64,000 nt of DNA, taken from assembly GCA_036937835.1 (NCBI GenBank), contig CM072869.1, forward strand, positions 25,001,001 to 25,065,000, written 5' to 3'. This stretch comes from Pampus argenteus (lineage: Eukaryota; Chordata; Actinopteri; Scombriformes; Stromateidae). The notes under the pieces were generated by a model. It did no database searches, was not told the origin of the DNA, and saw only the letters and a program-made list of their open reading frames with translations. Below, one piece after another: positions 24,752 through 37,384 of this stretch. The position numbers and the translations under genes were made by a program. The first letter of the stretch is position 1; each line of letters begins with the position of its first letter.

Positions 24752-25106
24752 TGTGTTGTTACAACAGTTGAAAAATTCATCATCACATGAATTAGGATGA
24801 AAATGTCAAATCGTATTGATAAACATCAAATTTTAAATTTCATATTTCCTCTCAACATTTCTCCTCTTCTTTCATAAAAAGAAATAAATATTATATTGAA
24901 ATAAAAAAGAGGAAAAGTTAAAATTTTAAAAGTTCATAGGCAAATACTTCAGTGGTTACTTGTCAGTCTGTCCTTAATATTGGCTTAAAGTTAAATATAT
25001 TGTACACGTTGAAAAGAAAACAATTATCTTTGAATTTCAACTAGACTACATTGCAAATAAAATAAAAAACACCAGGCTACTTATAAATATAACAAATTAT
25101 TATATG

Positions 25107-25137
<31 letters not shown>

Positions 25138-25579
25138 ACATTTCACAACTCTCTTCACCTTTGGTTGCAAATCAAAGTATAACTTAAATTCAGAAATTTT
25201 CCTACATCAGAAAAATGTGAAACTTACTGTAAGTTTTTTTTTTGTTTGCGTAGAGACACGTATGATCTTGTCATATTGTGTTCAGTCCAGTTTCTGGTTG
25301 AAATGTGTTTCTCTCACATCATGCTGTGTGTCTGTTCCTCTCCAAACACTGAAAAGACAGGAGTTCTGTGTGCAAATGTTCTGTTATCTGTTATTACTTG
25401 GATTCTAGAACATCCTTACGATGCAACAAAAGAAATAAGTTTGGACTTTACAGTCCCAGTGAAATATATGATTCACACAATACACAGTCAAACCAGAAGA
25501 TAAATGTTTATGAAGCATTCACTCAGCAATTTGTTCTTATTCATTGATTCATTATAATAAAATTATGAAAGAAAACTGT
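24752..25579 (+). repeat. U spacer copy 6 (E1-deleted form)
   Basis: 828 bp, same truncated 5' end as U copies 1 and 5. TA tract (TA)11T at 25107-25129. With its flanks it matches U copy 5 at an offset of 3,131 bp. Confidence 0.93.
25246..25503 (+). pseudogene. E2 segment, U copy 6
   Basis: Majority sequence: GATCTT, CCA, HSQT. It differs from its neighbour U copy 5 only by the silent pair, although the two U copies share the E1 deletion. Confidence 0.42.
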
Positions 25580-28500
25580 ACAAGAGGAAACAAATTTACA
25601 AAGTTACACTCATGCAGTTAAAGTTGCATACAAATAAGTGATCAAACTCTAATTAAAATTACAAAAATACAGAAATTAAACGTATATCCCAATAAAAAAA
25701 AAAACACTGTTCAAACTTTATACTGCACGTCACACTCCTGACTCCTCTCCTTATTCTGAAAGAAAAAAACAACAGAAAGACAATAAAGATCAGTGTTTTG
25801 TTATCAATTGAAGTCTGATCAGAGCATGAAGTCAAAAAAAAGTGTCTGAATTTAAAATTAGTGTCCAACTTCTCATTGTCTCCAGTCCTCTGTTGTCTCT
25901 ACAAAACTAAAGGAAGACAAGAGAAAACAAATTCACAAAGTTACACTCATGCAGTTAAAGTCGTATAAAAATAAGATTAAAATGGCAGTGATCAAACTCT
26001 AATTAAAATTACAAAAATACAGAAATTAAAAGTATTTCCAAAAAAAAAAAAAAAAACAGTTCAAACTTTATACTGCACGTCACACTCCTGACTCCTCTCA
26101 TTATTCTGAGAGAAAAAAAAACTAAACAGAAAGACAATAAAGATCAGTGTTCAAAAACCAGATCAAGACACAATTGTCATCAGATGAAATATGAGCATAC
26201 GTTTACTGTACCTGAATTTAAAATGAGTGTCCAACTTCTCATTGTCTCCAGTCCTCTGTTGTCTCTACAAAACTAAAGGAAGACAAGAGGAAACAAATTC
26301 ACAAAGTTACACTCATGCAGTTAAAGTCGTATAAAAATAAGATTAAAATGGCAGTGATCAAACTCTAATTAAAATTACAAAAATACAGAAATTAAAAGTA
26401 TTTCCAAAAAGTAAAAAAAAAAACAGTTCAAACTTTATACTGCACGCTACACTCCTGACTCCTCTCCTTATTCTGAAAGAAAAAAACAACAGAAAGACAA
26501 TAAAGATCAGTGTTTTGTTATCAATTGAAGTCTAAACAGTGCATGAAGTCAAAGAAAAGTGTCTGAATTTAAAATTAGTGTCCAACTTCTCATTGTCTCC
26601 AGTCCTCTGTTGTCTCTACAAAACTAAAGGAAGACAAGAGGAAACAAATTCACAAAGTTACACTCATGCAGTTAAAGTCGCATAAAAATAAGTGATCAAA
26701 CTCTAAAATTACAAAAATACAGAAATTAAACGTATATCCCAATAAAAAAAAAAACACTGTTCAAACTTTATACTGCACGTCACACTCCTGACTCCTCTCC
26801 TTATTCTGAAAGAGAAAAACAACAGAAAGACAATAAAGATCAGTGTTTTGTTATCAATTGAAGTCTGATCAGAGCATGAAGTCAAAAAAAAGTGTCTAAA
26901 TTTAAAATTAGTGTCCAACTTCTCATTGTCTCCAGTCCTCTGTTGTCTCTACAAAACTAAAGGAAGACAAGAGGAAACAAATTCACAAAGTTACACTCAT
27001 GCAGTTAAAGTCGTATAAAAATAAGATTAAAATGGCAGTGATCAAACTCTAATTAAAATTACAAAAATACAGAAATTAAAAGTATTTCCAAAAAAAAAAA
27101 AAAAAACAGTTCAAACTTTATACTGCACGCTACACTCCTGACTCCTCTCCTTATTCTGAAAGAAAAAAACAACAGAAAGACAATAAAGATGAGTGTTTTG
27201 TTATCAATTGAAGTCTAAACAGTGCATGAAGTCAAAGAAAAGTGTCTGAATTTAAAATTACTGTCCAACTTCTCATTGTCTCCAGTCCTCTGTTGTCTCT
27301 ACAAAACTAAAGGAAGACAAGAGGAAACAAATTCACAAAGTTACACTCATGCAGTTAAAGTCGTATAAAAATAAGATTAAAATGACAGTGATCAAACTCT
27401 AATTAAAATTACAAAAATACAGAAATTAAAAGTATATCCAAAAAGTAAAAAAAAAAAACACTGTTCAAACTTTATACTGCACGTCACACTCCTGACTCCT
27501 CTCATTATTCTGAGAGAAAAAAAACTAAACAGAAAGACAATAAAGATCAGTGTTCAAAAACCAGATCAAGACACAATTGTCATCAGATGAAATATGAGCA
27601 TACGTTTACTGTACCTGAATTTAAAATGAGTGTCCAACTTCTCATTGTCTCCAGTCCTCTGTTGTCTCTACAAAACTAAAGGAAGACAAGAGGAAACAAA
27701 TTCACAAAGTTACACTCATGCAGTTAAAGTCGTATAAAAATAAGATTAAAATGGCAGTGATCAAACTCTAATTAAAATTACAAAAATACAGAAATTAAAA
27801 GTATTTCCAAAAAGTAAAAAAAAAAACAGTTCAAACTTTATACTGCACGCTACACTCCTGACTCCTCTCCTTATTCTGAAAGAAAAAAACAACAGAAAGA
27901 CAATAAAGATCAGTGTTTTGTTATCAATTGAAGTCTAAACAGTGCATGAAGTCAAAGAAAAGTGTCTGAATTTAAAATTAGTGTCCAACTTCTCATTGTC
28001 TCCAGTCCTCTGTTGTCTCTACAAAACTAAAGGAAGACAAGAGGAAACAAATTCACAAAGTTACACTCATGCAGTTAAAGTCGTATAAAAATAAGATTAA
28101 AATGACAGTGATCAAACTCTAATTAAAATTACAAAAATACAGAAATTAAACGTATATCCCAAAAAAAAAAACACTGTTCAAACTTTATACTGCACGTCAC
28201 ACTCCTGACTCCTCTCCTTATTCTGAAAGAAAAAAACAACAGAAAGACAATAAAGATCAGTGTTTTGTTATCAATTGAAGTCTAAACAGTGCATGAAGTC
28301 AAAGAAAAGTGTCTGAATTTAAAATTAGTGTCCAAATTCTCATTGTCTCCAGTCCTCTGTTGTCTCTACAAAACTAAAGGAAGACAAGAGGAAACAAATT
28401 CACAAAGTTACACTCATGCAGTTAAAGTCGTATAAAAATAAGATTAAAATGACAGTGATCAAACTCTAATTAAAATTACAAAAATACAGAAATTAAACGT

Positions 28501-30560
28501 ATATCCCAAAAAAAAAAACACTGTTCAAACTTTATACTGCACGTCACACTCCTGACTCCTCTCCTTATTCTGAAAGAAAAAAACAACAGAAAGACAATAA
28601 AGATCAGTGTTTTGTTATCAATTGAAGTCTAAACAGTGCATGAAGTCAAAGAAAAGTGTCTGAATTTAAAATTAGTGTCCAAATTCTCATTGTCTCCAGT
28701 CCTCTGTTGTCTCTACAAAACTAAAGGAAGACAAGAGGAAACAAATTCACAAAGTTACACTCATGCAGTTAAAGTCGTATAAAAATAAGATTAAAATGAC
28801 AGTGATCAAACTCTAATTAAAATTACAAAAATACAGAAATTAAAAGTATATCCAAAAAGTAAAAAAAAAAAACACTGGTCAAACTTTATACTGCACGTCA
28901 CACTCCTGACTCCTCTCATTATTCTGAGAGAAAAAAAACTAAACAGAAAGACAATAAAGATCAGTGTTCAAAAACCAGATCAAGACAAAATTGTCATCAG
29001 ATGAAATATGAGCATACGTTTACTGTACCTGAATTTAAAATGAGTGTCCAACTTCTCATTGTCTCCAGTCCTCTGTTGTCTCTACAAAACTAAAGGAAGA
29101 CAAGAGGAAACAAATTCACAAAGTTACACTCATGCAGTTAAAGTCGTATAAAAATAAGATTAAAATGGCAGTGATCAAACTCTAATTAAAATTACAAAAA
29201 TACAGAAATTAAAAGTATTTCCAAAAAGTAAAAAAAAAAACAGTTCAAACTTTATACTGCACGCTACACTCCTGACTCCTCTCCTTATTCTGAAAGAAAA
29301 AAACAACAGAAAGACAATAAAGATCAGTGTTTTGTTATCAATTGAAGTCTAAACAGTGCATGAAGTCAAAGAAAAGTGTCTGAATTTAAAATTAGTGTCC
29401 AACTTCTCATTGTCTCCAGTCCTCTGTTGTCTCTACAAAACTAAAGGAAGACAAGAGGAAACAAATTCACAAAGTTACACTCATGCAGTTAAAGTCGTAT
29501 AAAAATAAGATTAAAATGGCAGTGATCAAACTCTAATTAAAATTACAAAAATACAGAAATTAAAAGTATTTCCAAAAAGTAAAAAAAAAAACAGTTCAAA
29601 CTTTATACTGCACGCTACACTCCTGACTCCTCTCCTTATTCTGAAAGAAAAAAACAACAGAAAGACAATAAAGATCAGTGTTTTGTTATCAATTGAAGTC
29701 TAAACAGTGCATGAAGTCAAAGAAAAGTGTCTGAATTTAAAATTAGTGTCCAACTTCTCATTGTCTCCAGTCCTCTGTTGTCTCTACAAAACTAAAGGAA
29801 GACAAGAGGAAACAAATTCACAAAGTTACACTCATGCAGTTAAAGTCGTATAAAAATAAGATTAAAATGGCAGTGATCAAACTCTAATTAAAATTACAAA
29901 AATACAGAAATTAAAAGTATATCCAAAAAGTAAAAAAAAAAACACTGTTCAAACTTTATACTGCACGTCACACTCCTGACTCCTCTCATTATTCTGAGAG
30001 AAAAAAAACTAAACAGAAAGACAATAAAGATCAGTGTTCAAAAACCAGATCAAGACACAATTGTCATCAGATGAAATATGAGCATACGTTTACTGTACCT
30101 GAATTTAAAATGAGTGTCCAACTTCTCATTGTCTCCAGTCCTCTGTTGTCTCTACAAAACTAAAGGAAGACAAGAGGAAACAAATTCACAAAGTTACACT
30201 CATGCAGTTAAAGTCGTATAAAAATAAGATTAAAATGGCAGTGATCAAACTCTAATTAAAATTACAAAAATACAGAAATTAAAAGTATTTCCAAAAAGTT
30301 AAAAAATAACACTGTTCAAACTTTATACTGCACGTCACACTAATGACTCCTCTCCTTATTCTGAAAGAAAAAACAACAGAAAGACAATAAAGATCAGTGT
30401 TCAAAGTGTTCAAAAACCAGATCAAGACATAAATGTCATCAGATGAAATATGAGCATATCATAAGTTTACTGTACGTGAATTTAAAATGACTGATCAAAG
30501 TTATTATTGTCTCCAGTCCTCTGATCTCTCTACAAAACTATATGAAGATTAGAACAAACA
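25580..30560. repeat. Monomer array 7 (14 monomers, long block)
   Basis: Anchors lie at 25887, 26253, 26604, 26937, 27287, 27656, 28007, 28354, 28701, 29070, 29421, 29772, 30140 and 30518. Two adjacent 347-bp monomers (28007-28354-28701) share the private CCAAATTCTC variant, a single-monomer duplication. From 29.4 kb the array enters the 5,989-bp tandem duplication. Confidence 0.95.
30487..30552 (+). pseudogene. E1 open frame stopped at codon 22
   Basis: Begins MTDQSYYCLQ (I-to-S from CAAAGTTAT) and ends at an in-frame TAG in GAAGATTAGAAC, where the intact copies have GAAGATGAGAAC. The remaining 20 codons downstream are otherwise preserved up to the usual TGA. Confidence 0.55.
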
Positions 30561-30921
30561 GTGGTTAAACATGTTACAACAGTTGAAAGATTCATCATCA
30601 CATGAATTAGGATGAAAATGTCAAATCGTATTGATAAACATCAAATTTTAAATTTCATATTTCCTCTCAACATTTCTCCTCTTCTTTCATAAAAAGAAAT
30701 AAATATTATATTGAAATAAAAAAGAGGAAAAGTTAAAATTTTAAAAGTTCATAGGCAAATACTTCAGTGGTTACTTGTCAGTCTGTCCTTAATATTGGCT
30801 TAAAGTTAAATATATTGTACACGTTGAAAAGAAAACAATTATCTTTGAATTTCAACTAGACTACATTGCAAATAAAATAAAAAACACCAGGCTACTTATA
30901 AATATAACAAATTATTATATG

Positions 30922-30952
<31 letters not shown>

Positions 30953-31395
30953 ACATTTCACAACTCTCTTCACCTTTGGTTGCAAATCAAAGTATAACTT
31001 AAATTCAGAAATTTTCCTACATCAGAAAAATGTGAAACTTACTGTAAGTTTTTTTTTTGTTTGCGTAGAGACACGTATGATCTTGTCATATTGTGTTCAG
31101 TCCAGTTTCTGGTTGAAATGTGTTTCTCTCACATCATGCTGTGTGTCTGTTCCTCTCCAAACACTGAAAAGACAGGAGTTCTGTGTGCAAATGTTCTGTT
31201 ATCTGTTATTACTTGGATTCTAGAACATCCTTACGATGCAACAAAAGAAATAAGTTTGGACTTTACAGTCCCAGTGAAATATATGATTCACACAATACAC
31301 AGTCAAACCAGAAGATAAATGTTTATGAAGCATTCACTCAGCAATTTGTTCTTATTCATTGATTCATTATAATAAAATTATGAAAGAAAACTGTA
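30561..31395 (+). repeat. U spacer copy 7
   Basis: TA tract (TA)11T at 30922-30944. The 3' junction is of the CTGTA-GAGGAAAAGAGG type, as in U copies 1 and 9, and leads into a short block. Confidence 0.93.
31061..31318 (+). pseudogene. E2 segment, U copy 7
   Basis: Majority E2 sequence without private changes that I can see. Stop TAA and downstream AATAAA are present. Confidence 0.42.
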
Positions 31396-33902
31396 GAGGA
31401 AAAGAGGAAACAAATTTACAAAGTTACACTCATGCAGTTAAAGTTGCATAAAAATAAGTGATCAAACTCTAATTAAAATTACAAAAATACAGAAATTAAA
31501 CGTATATCCCAATAAAAAAAAAAACACAGTTCAAACTTTATACTGCACGCTACACTCCTGACTCCTCTCCTTATTCTGAAAGAAAAAAACAACAGAAAGA
31601 CAATAAAGATTAGTGTTTTGTTATCAATTGAAGTCTAAACAGTGCATGAAGTCAAAGAAAAGTGTCTGAATTTAAAATGAGTGTCCAACTTCTCATTGTC
31701 TCCAGTCCTCTGACCTCTCTACAAAACTAAATGAAGACAAAAGGAAACAAATTCACAGTTACACTCATGCAGTTAAAGTCGTATAAAAATAAGATTAAAA
31801 TGGCAGTGATCAAACTCTAATTAAAATTACAAAAATACAGAAATTAAAAGTATTTCCAAAAAGTAAAAAAAAAAAACAGTTCAAACTTTATACTCCACGC
31901 TACACTCCTGACTCCTCTCCTTATTCTGAAAGAAAAAAACAACAGAAAGACAATAAAGATCAGTGTTTTGTTATCAATTGAAGTCTGATCAGTGCATGAA
32001 GTCAAAAAAAAGTGTCTGAATTCAAAATGAGTGTCCAACTTCTCATTGTCTCCAGTCCTCTGTTGTCTCTACAAAACTAAAGGAAGACAAGAGGAAACAA
32101 ATTCACAAAGTTACACTCATGCAGTTAAAGTCGTATGAAAATAAGATTAAAATGGCAGTGATTAAACTCTAATTAAAATTACAAAAATACAGAATTTAAA
32201 AGTATTTCCAAAAAAGTAAAAAAATAACACTGTTCAAACTTTATACTGCACGTCACACTCCTGACTCCTCTCATTATTCTGAAAGAAAAAAAATAAACAG
32301 AAAGACAATAAAGATCAGTGTTCAGTGTTCAAAAACCAGATCAAGACACAAATGTCATCAGATGAAATATGAGCATATCATAAGTTTACTGTACCTGAAT
32401 TTAAAATGAGTGTCCAACTTTTCATTGTCTCCAGTCCTCTGATCTCTCTACAAAACTAAATGAAGACAAGAGAAAACAAATTCACAAAGTTACACTCATG
32501 CAGTTAAAGTCGTATGAAAATAAGATTAAAATGGCAGTGATTAAACTCTAATTAAAATTACAAAAATACAGAATTTAAAAGTATTTCCAAAAAAGTAAAA
32601 AAATAACACTGTTCAAACTTTATACTGCACGTCACACTCCTGACTCCTCTCATTATTCTGAAAGAAAAAAAATAAACAGAAAGACAATAAAGATCAGTGT
32701 TCAGTGTTCAAAAACCAGATCAAGACACAAATGTCATCAGATGAAATATGAGCATATCATAAGTTTACTGTACCTGAATTTAAAATGAGTGTCCAACTTT
32801 TCATTGTCTCCAGTCCTCTGATCTCTCTACAAAACTAAATGAAGACAAGAGAAAACAAATTCACAAAGTTACACTCATGCAGTTAAAGTCGTATAAAAAT
32901 AAGATTAAAATGGCAATGATCAAACTCTAAATAAAATTACAAAAATACAGAAATTAAAAGTATTTCCAAAAAGTAAAAAAAAAAAACTGTTCAAACTTTA
33001 TACTGCGAACAGATGACCAATTTGTTATCAAATGAAATCTGATCAGTGCATGAAGTCAAAGAAAAGTGTCTCTGAATTTAAAATGAGTGTCCAACTTCTC
33101 ATTGTCTCCAGTCCTCTGACCTCTCTACAAAACTAAATGAAGACAAAAGGAAACAAATTCACATTTACACTCATGCAGTTAAAGTCGCGAAAAAATAAGA
33201 TTAAAATGACAGTGATTAAACTCTAATTAAAATTACAAAAATACAGAAATTAAAAGTATTTCCAAAAAAGTAAAAAAAAAGAAACATTTTTCAAACTTTA
33301 TACTGCACGTCACACTCCTGACTCCTCTCATTATTCTGAAAGAAAACAAATAAACAGAAAGACAATAAAGATCAGTGTTCAAAAACCAGATCAAGACACA
33401 ATTGTCATCAGATGAAATATGAGCATACGTTTACTGTACCTGAATTTAAAATGAGTGTCCAACATCTCATTTGTCTCTGTCCTCTGTTGTCTCTACAAAA
33501 CTAAAGGAAGACAAGAGGAAACAAATTCACAAAGTTACACTCATGCAGTTAAAGTCGTATAAAAATAAGATTAAAACGGCAGTGATCAAACTCTAATTAA
33601 AATTACAAAAATACAGAAATTAAAAGTATTTCCAAAAAGTTAAAAAATAACACTGTTCAAACTTTATACTGCACGTCACACTAATGACTCCTCTCCTTAT
33701 TCTGAAAGAAAAAAACAACAGAAAGACAATAAAGATCAGTGTTCAAAGTGTTCAAAAACCAGATCAAGACATAAATGTCATCAGATGAAATATGAGCATA
33801 TCATAAGTTTACTGTACGTGAATTTAAAATGACTGATCAAATTTATTATTGTCTCCAGTCCTCTGATCTCTCTACAAAACTATATGAAGATGAGAACAAA
33901 CA
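31396..33902. repeat. Monomer array 8 (7 monomers, short block with doubled B+)
   Basis: Anchors lie at 31707, 32057, 32436, 32815, 33113, 33481 and 33860. The pattern is that of array 2 plus one extra 379-bp monomer: 32057-32436 and 32436-32815 are nearly identical. EcoRI site at 32018. Class C monomer at 32815-33113. Confidence 0.95.
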
Positions 33903-33957
33903 GTGGTTAAACATGTTACAACAGTTGAAAGATTCATCATCACATGAATTAGGATGA
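33829..33957 (+). pseudogene. E1 exon-like open frame, intact copy
   Basis: 42 codons from ATG to TGA with the common CAAATTTAT (Q-I-Y) reading. The upstream frame is closed by the usual TGA in AATATGAGC. Confidence 0.45.
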
Positions 33958-34263
33958 AAATGTCAAATCGTATTGATAAACATCAAATTTTAAATTTCAT
34001 ATTTCCTCTCAACATTTCTCCTCTTCTTTCATAAAAAGAAATAAATATTATATTGAAATAAAAAAGAGAAAAAGTTAAAATTTTAAAAGTTCATAGGCAA
34101 ATACTTCAGTGGTTACTTGTCAGTCTGTCCTTAATATTGGCTTAAAGTTAAATATATTGTACACGTTGAAAAGAAAACAATTATCTTTGAATTTCAACTA
34201 GACTACATTGCAAATAAAATAAAAAACACCAGGCTACTTATAAATATAACAAATTATTATATG

Positions 34264-34294
<31 letters not shown>

Positions 34295-34736
34295 ACATTT
34301 CACAACTCTCTTCACCTTTGGTTGCAAATCAAAGTATAACTTAAATTCAGAAATTTTCCTACATCAGAAAAATGTGAAACTTACTGTAAGTTTTTTTTTT
34401 GTTTGCGTAGAGACACGTATGATCTTGTCATATTGTGTTCAGTCCAGTTTCTGGTTGAAATGTGTTTCTCTCACATCATGCTGTGTGTCTGTTCCTCTCC
34501 AAACACTGAAAAGACAGGAGTTCTGTGTGCAAATGTTCTGTTATCTGTTATTACTTGGATTATAGAACATCCTTACGATGCAACAAAAGAAATAAGTTTG
34601 GACTTTAAAGTCCCAGTGAAATATATGATTCACACAATACACAGTCAAACCAGAAGATAAATGTTTATGAAGCATTCACTCAGCAATTTTTTCTTATTCA
34701 TTGATTCATTATAATAAAATTATGAAAGAAAACTGT
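33903..34736 (+). repeat. U spacer copy 8
   Basis: 834 bp. TA tract (TA)11T at 34264-34286. Private variants: GGATTATAG, GACTTTAAAGTCC and CAATTTTTTC, all shared only with U copy 10. Confidence 0.93.
34403..34660 (+). pseudogene. E2 segment, U copy 8 (two amino-acid changes)
   Basis: L-to-I at GGATTATAG and T-to-K at TTTAAAGTC. The first change also alters the pyrimidine before the internal acceptor-like TAG, weakening it. GACTTTAAAGTC becomes a 12-bp perfect palindrome. Confidence 0.42.
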
Positions 34737-36549
34737 ACAAGAGGAAACAAATTTACAAAGTTACACTCATGCAGTTAAAGTCGCATACAAATAAGTGATC
34801 AAACTCTAATTAAAATTACAAAAATACAGAAATTAAACGTATATCCCAATAAAAAAAAAAACACTGTTCAAACTTTATACTGCACGTCACAATCCTGACT
34901 CCTCTCCTTATTCTGAAAGAAAAAAACAACAGAAAGACAATAAAGATCAGTGTTTTGTTATCAATTGAAGTCTGATCAGAGCATGAAGTCAAAAAAAAGT
35001 GTCTGAATTTAAAATTAGTGTCCAACTTCTCATTGTCTCCAGTCCTCTGTTGTCTCTACAAAACTAAAGGAAGACAAGAGAAAACAAATTCACAAAGTTA
35101 CACTCATGCAGTTAAAGTCGTATAAAAATAAGATTAAAATGGCAGTGATCAAACTCTAATTAAAATTACAAAAATACAGAAATTAAAAGTATTTCCAAAA
35201 AAAAAAAAAAAAACAGTTCAAACTTTATACTGCACGTCACACTCCTGACTCCTCTCATTATTCTGAGAGAAAAAAAACTAAACAGAAAGACAATAAAGAT
35301 CAGTGTTCAAAAACCAGATCAAGACACAATTGTCATCAGATGAAATATGAGCATACGTTTACTGTACCTGAATTTAAAATGAGTGTCCAACTTCTCATTG
35401 TCTCCAGTCCTCTGTTGTCTCTACAAAACTAAAGGAAGACAAGAGGAAACAAATTCACAAAGTTACACTCATGCAGTTAAAGTCGTATAAAAATAAGATT
35501 AAAATGGCAGTGATCAAACTCTAATTAAAATTACAAAAATACAGAAATTAAAAGTATTTCCAAAAAGTAAAAAAAAAAACAGTTCAAACTTTATACTGCA
35601 CGCTACACTCCTGACTCCTCTCCTTATTCTGAAAGAAAAAAACAACAGAAAGACAATAAAGATCAGTGTTTTGTTATCAATTGAAGTCTAAACAGTGCAT
35701 GAAGTCAAAGAAAAGTGTCTGAATTTAAAATTAGTGTCCAACTTCTCATTGTCTCCAGTCCTCTGTTGTCTCTACAAAACTAAAGGAAGACAAGAGGAAA
35801 CAAATTCACAAAGTTACACTCATGCAGTTAAAGTCGTATAAAAATAAGATTAAAATGGCAGTGATCAAACTCTAATTAAAATTACAAAAATACAGAAATT
35901 AAAAGTATATCCAAAAAGTAAAAAAAAAAACACTGTTCAAACTTTATACTGCACGTCACACTCCTGACTCCTCTCATTATTCTGAGAGAAAAAAAACTAA
36001 ACAGAAAGACAATAAAGATCAGTGTTCAAAAACCAGATCAAGACACAATTGTCATCAGATGAAATATGAGCATACGTTTACTGTACCTGAATTTAAAATG
36101 AGTGTCCAACTTCTCATTGTCTCCAGTCCTCTGTTGTCTCTACAAAACTAAAGGAAGACAAGAGGAAACAAATTCACAAAGTTACACTCATGCAGTTAAA
36201 GTCGTATAAAAATAAGATTAAAATGGCAGTGATCAAACTCTAATTAAAATTACAAAAATACAGAAATTAAAAGTATTTCCAAAAAGTTAAAAAATAACAC
36301 TGTTCAAACTTTATACTGCACGTCACACTAATGACTCCTCTCCTTATTCTGAAAGAAAAAAACAACAGAAAGACAATAAAGATCAGTGTTCAAAGTGTTC
36401 AAAAACCAGATCAAGACATAAATGTCATCAGATGAAATATGAGCATATCATAAGTTTACTGTACGTGAATTTAAAATGACTGATCAAAGTTATTATTGTC
36501 TCCAGTCCTCTGATCTCTCTACAAAACTATATGAAGATTAGAACAAACA
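34737..36549. repeat. Monomer array 9 (5 monomers, short long-block remnant)
   Basis: Anchors lie at 35044, 35409, 35760, 36128 and 36507: B, A, B, B+. This is the shortest run between two U copies. The boundary between the two 5,989-bp duplicates falls in it, near 35409. Confidence 0.95.
36476..36541 (+). pseudogene. E1 open frame stopped at codon 22 (duplicate)
   Basis: Same TAG and same I-to-S change as the copy at 30487, from which it differs in position by exactly 5,989 bp. Confidence 0.55.
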
Positions 36550-36910
36550 GTGGTTAAACATGTTACAACAGTTGAAAGATTCATCATCACATGAATTAGG
36601 ATGAAAATGTCAAATCGTATTGATAAACATCAAATTTTAAATTTCATATTTCCTCTCAACATTTCTCCTCTTCTTTCATAAAAAGAAATAAATATTATAT
36701 TGAAATAAAAAAGAGGAAAAGTTAAAATTTTAAAAGTTCATAGGCAAATACTTCAGTGGTTACTTGTCAGTCTGTCCTTAATATTGGCTTAAAGTTAAAT
36801 ATATTGTACACGTTGAAAAGAAAACAATTATCTTTGAATTTCAACTAGACTACATTGCAAATAAAATAAAAAACACCAGGCTACTTATAAATATAACAAA
36901 TTATTATATG

Positions 36911-36941
<31 letters not shown>

Positions 36942-37384
36942 ACATTTCACAACTCTCTTCACCTTTGGTTGCAAATCAAAGTATAACTTAAATTCAGAAA
37001 TTTTCCTACATCAGAAAAATGTGAAACTTACTGTAAGTTTTTTTTTTGTTTGCGTAGAGACACGTATGATCTTGTCATATTGTGTTCAGTCCAGTTTCTG
37101 GTTGAAATGTGTTTCTCTCACATCATGCTGTGTGTCTGTTCCTCTCCAAACACTGAAAAGACAGGAGTTCTGTGTGCAAATGTTCTGTTATCTGTTATTA
37201 CTTGGATTCTAGAACATCCTTACGATGCAACAAAAGAAATAAGTTTGGACTTTACAGTCCCAGTGAAATATATGATTCACACAATACACAGTCAAACCAG
37301 AAGATAAATGTTTATGAAGCATTCACTCAGCAATTTGTTCTTATTCATTGATTCATTATAATAAAATTATGAAAGAAAACTGTA
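36550..37384 (+). repeat. U spacer copy 9
   Basis: Duplicate of U copy 7 (offset 5,989). TA tract of the same length, (TA)11T at 36911-36933. Equal length of a slippage-prone tract indicates that the duplication is young, or an assembly effect. Confidence 0.93.
37050..37307 (+). pseudogene. E2 segment, U copy 9
   Basis: Majority sequence, identical by eye to the copy at 31061-31318. Confidence 0.42.
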
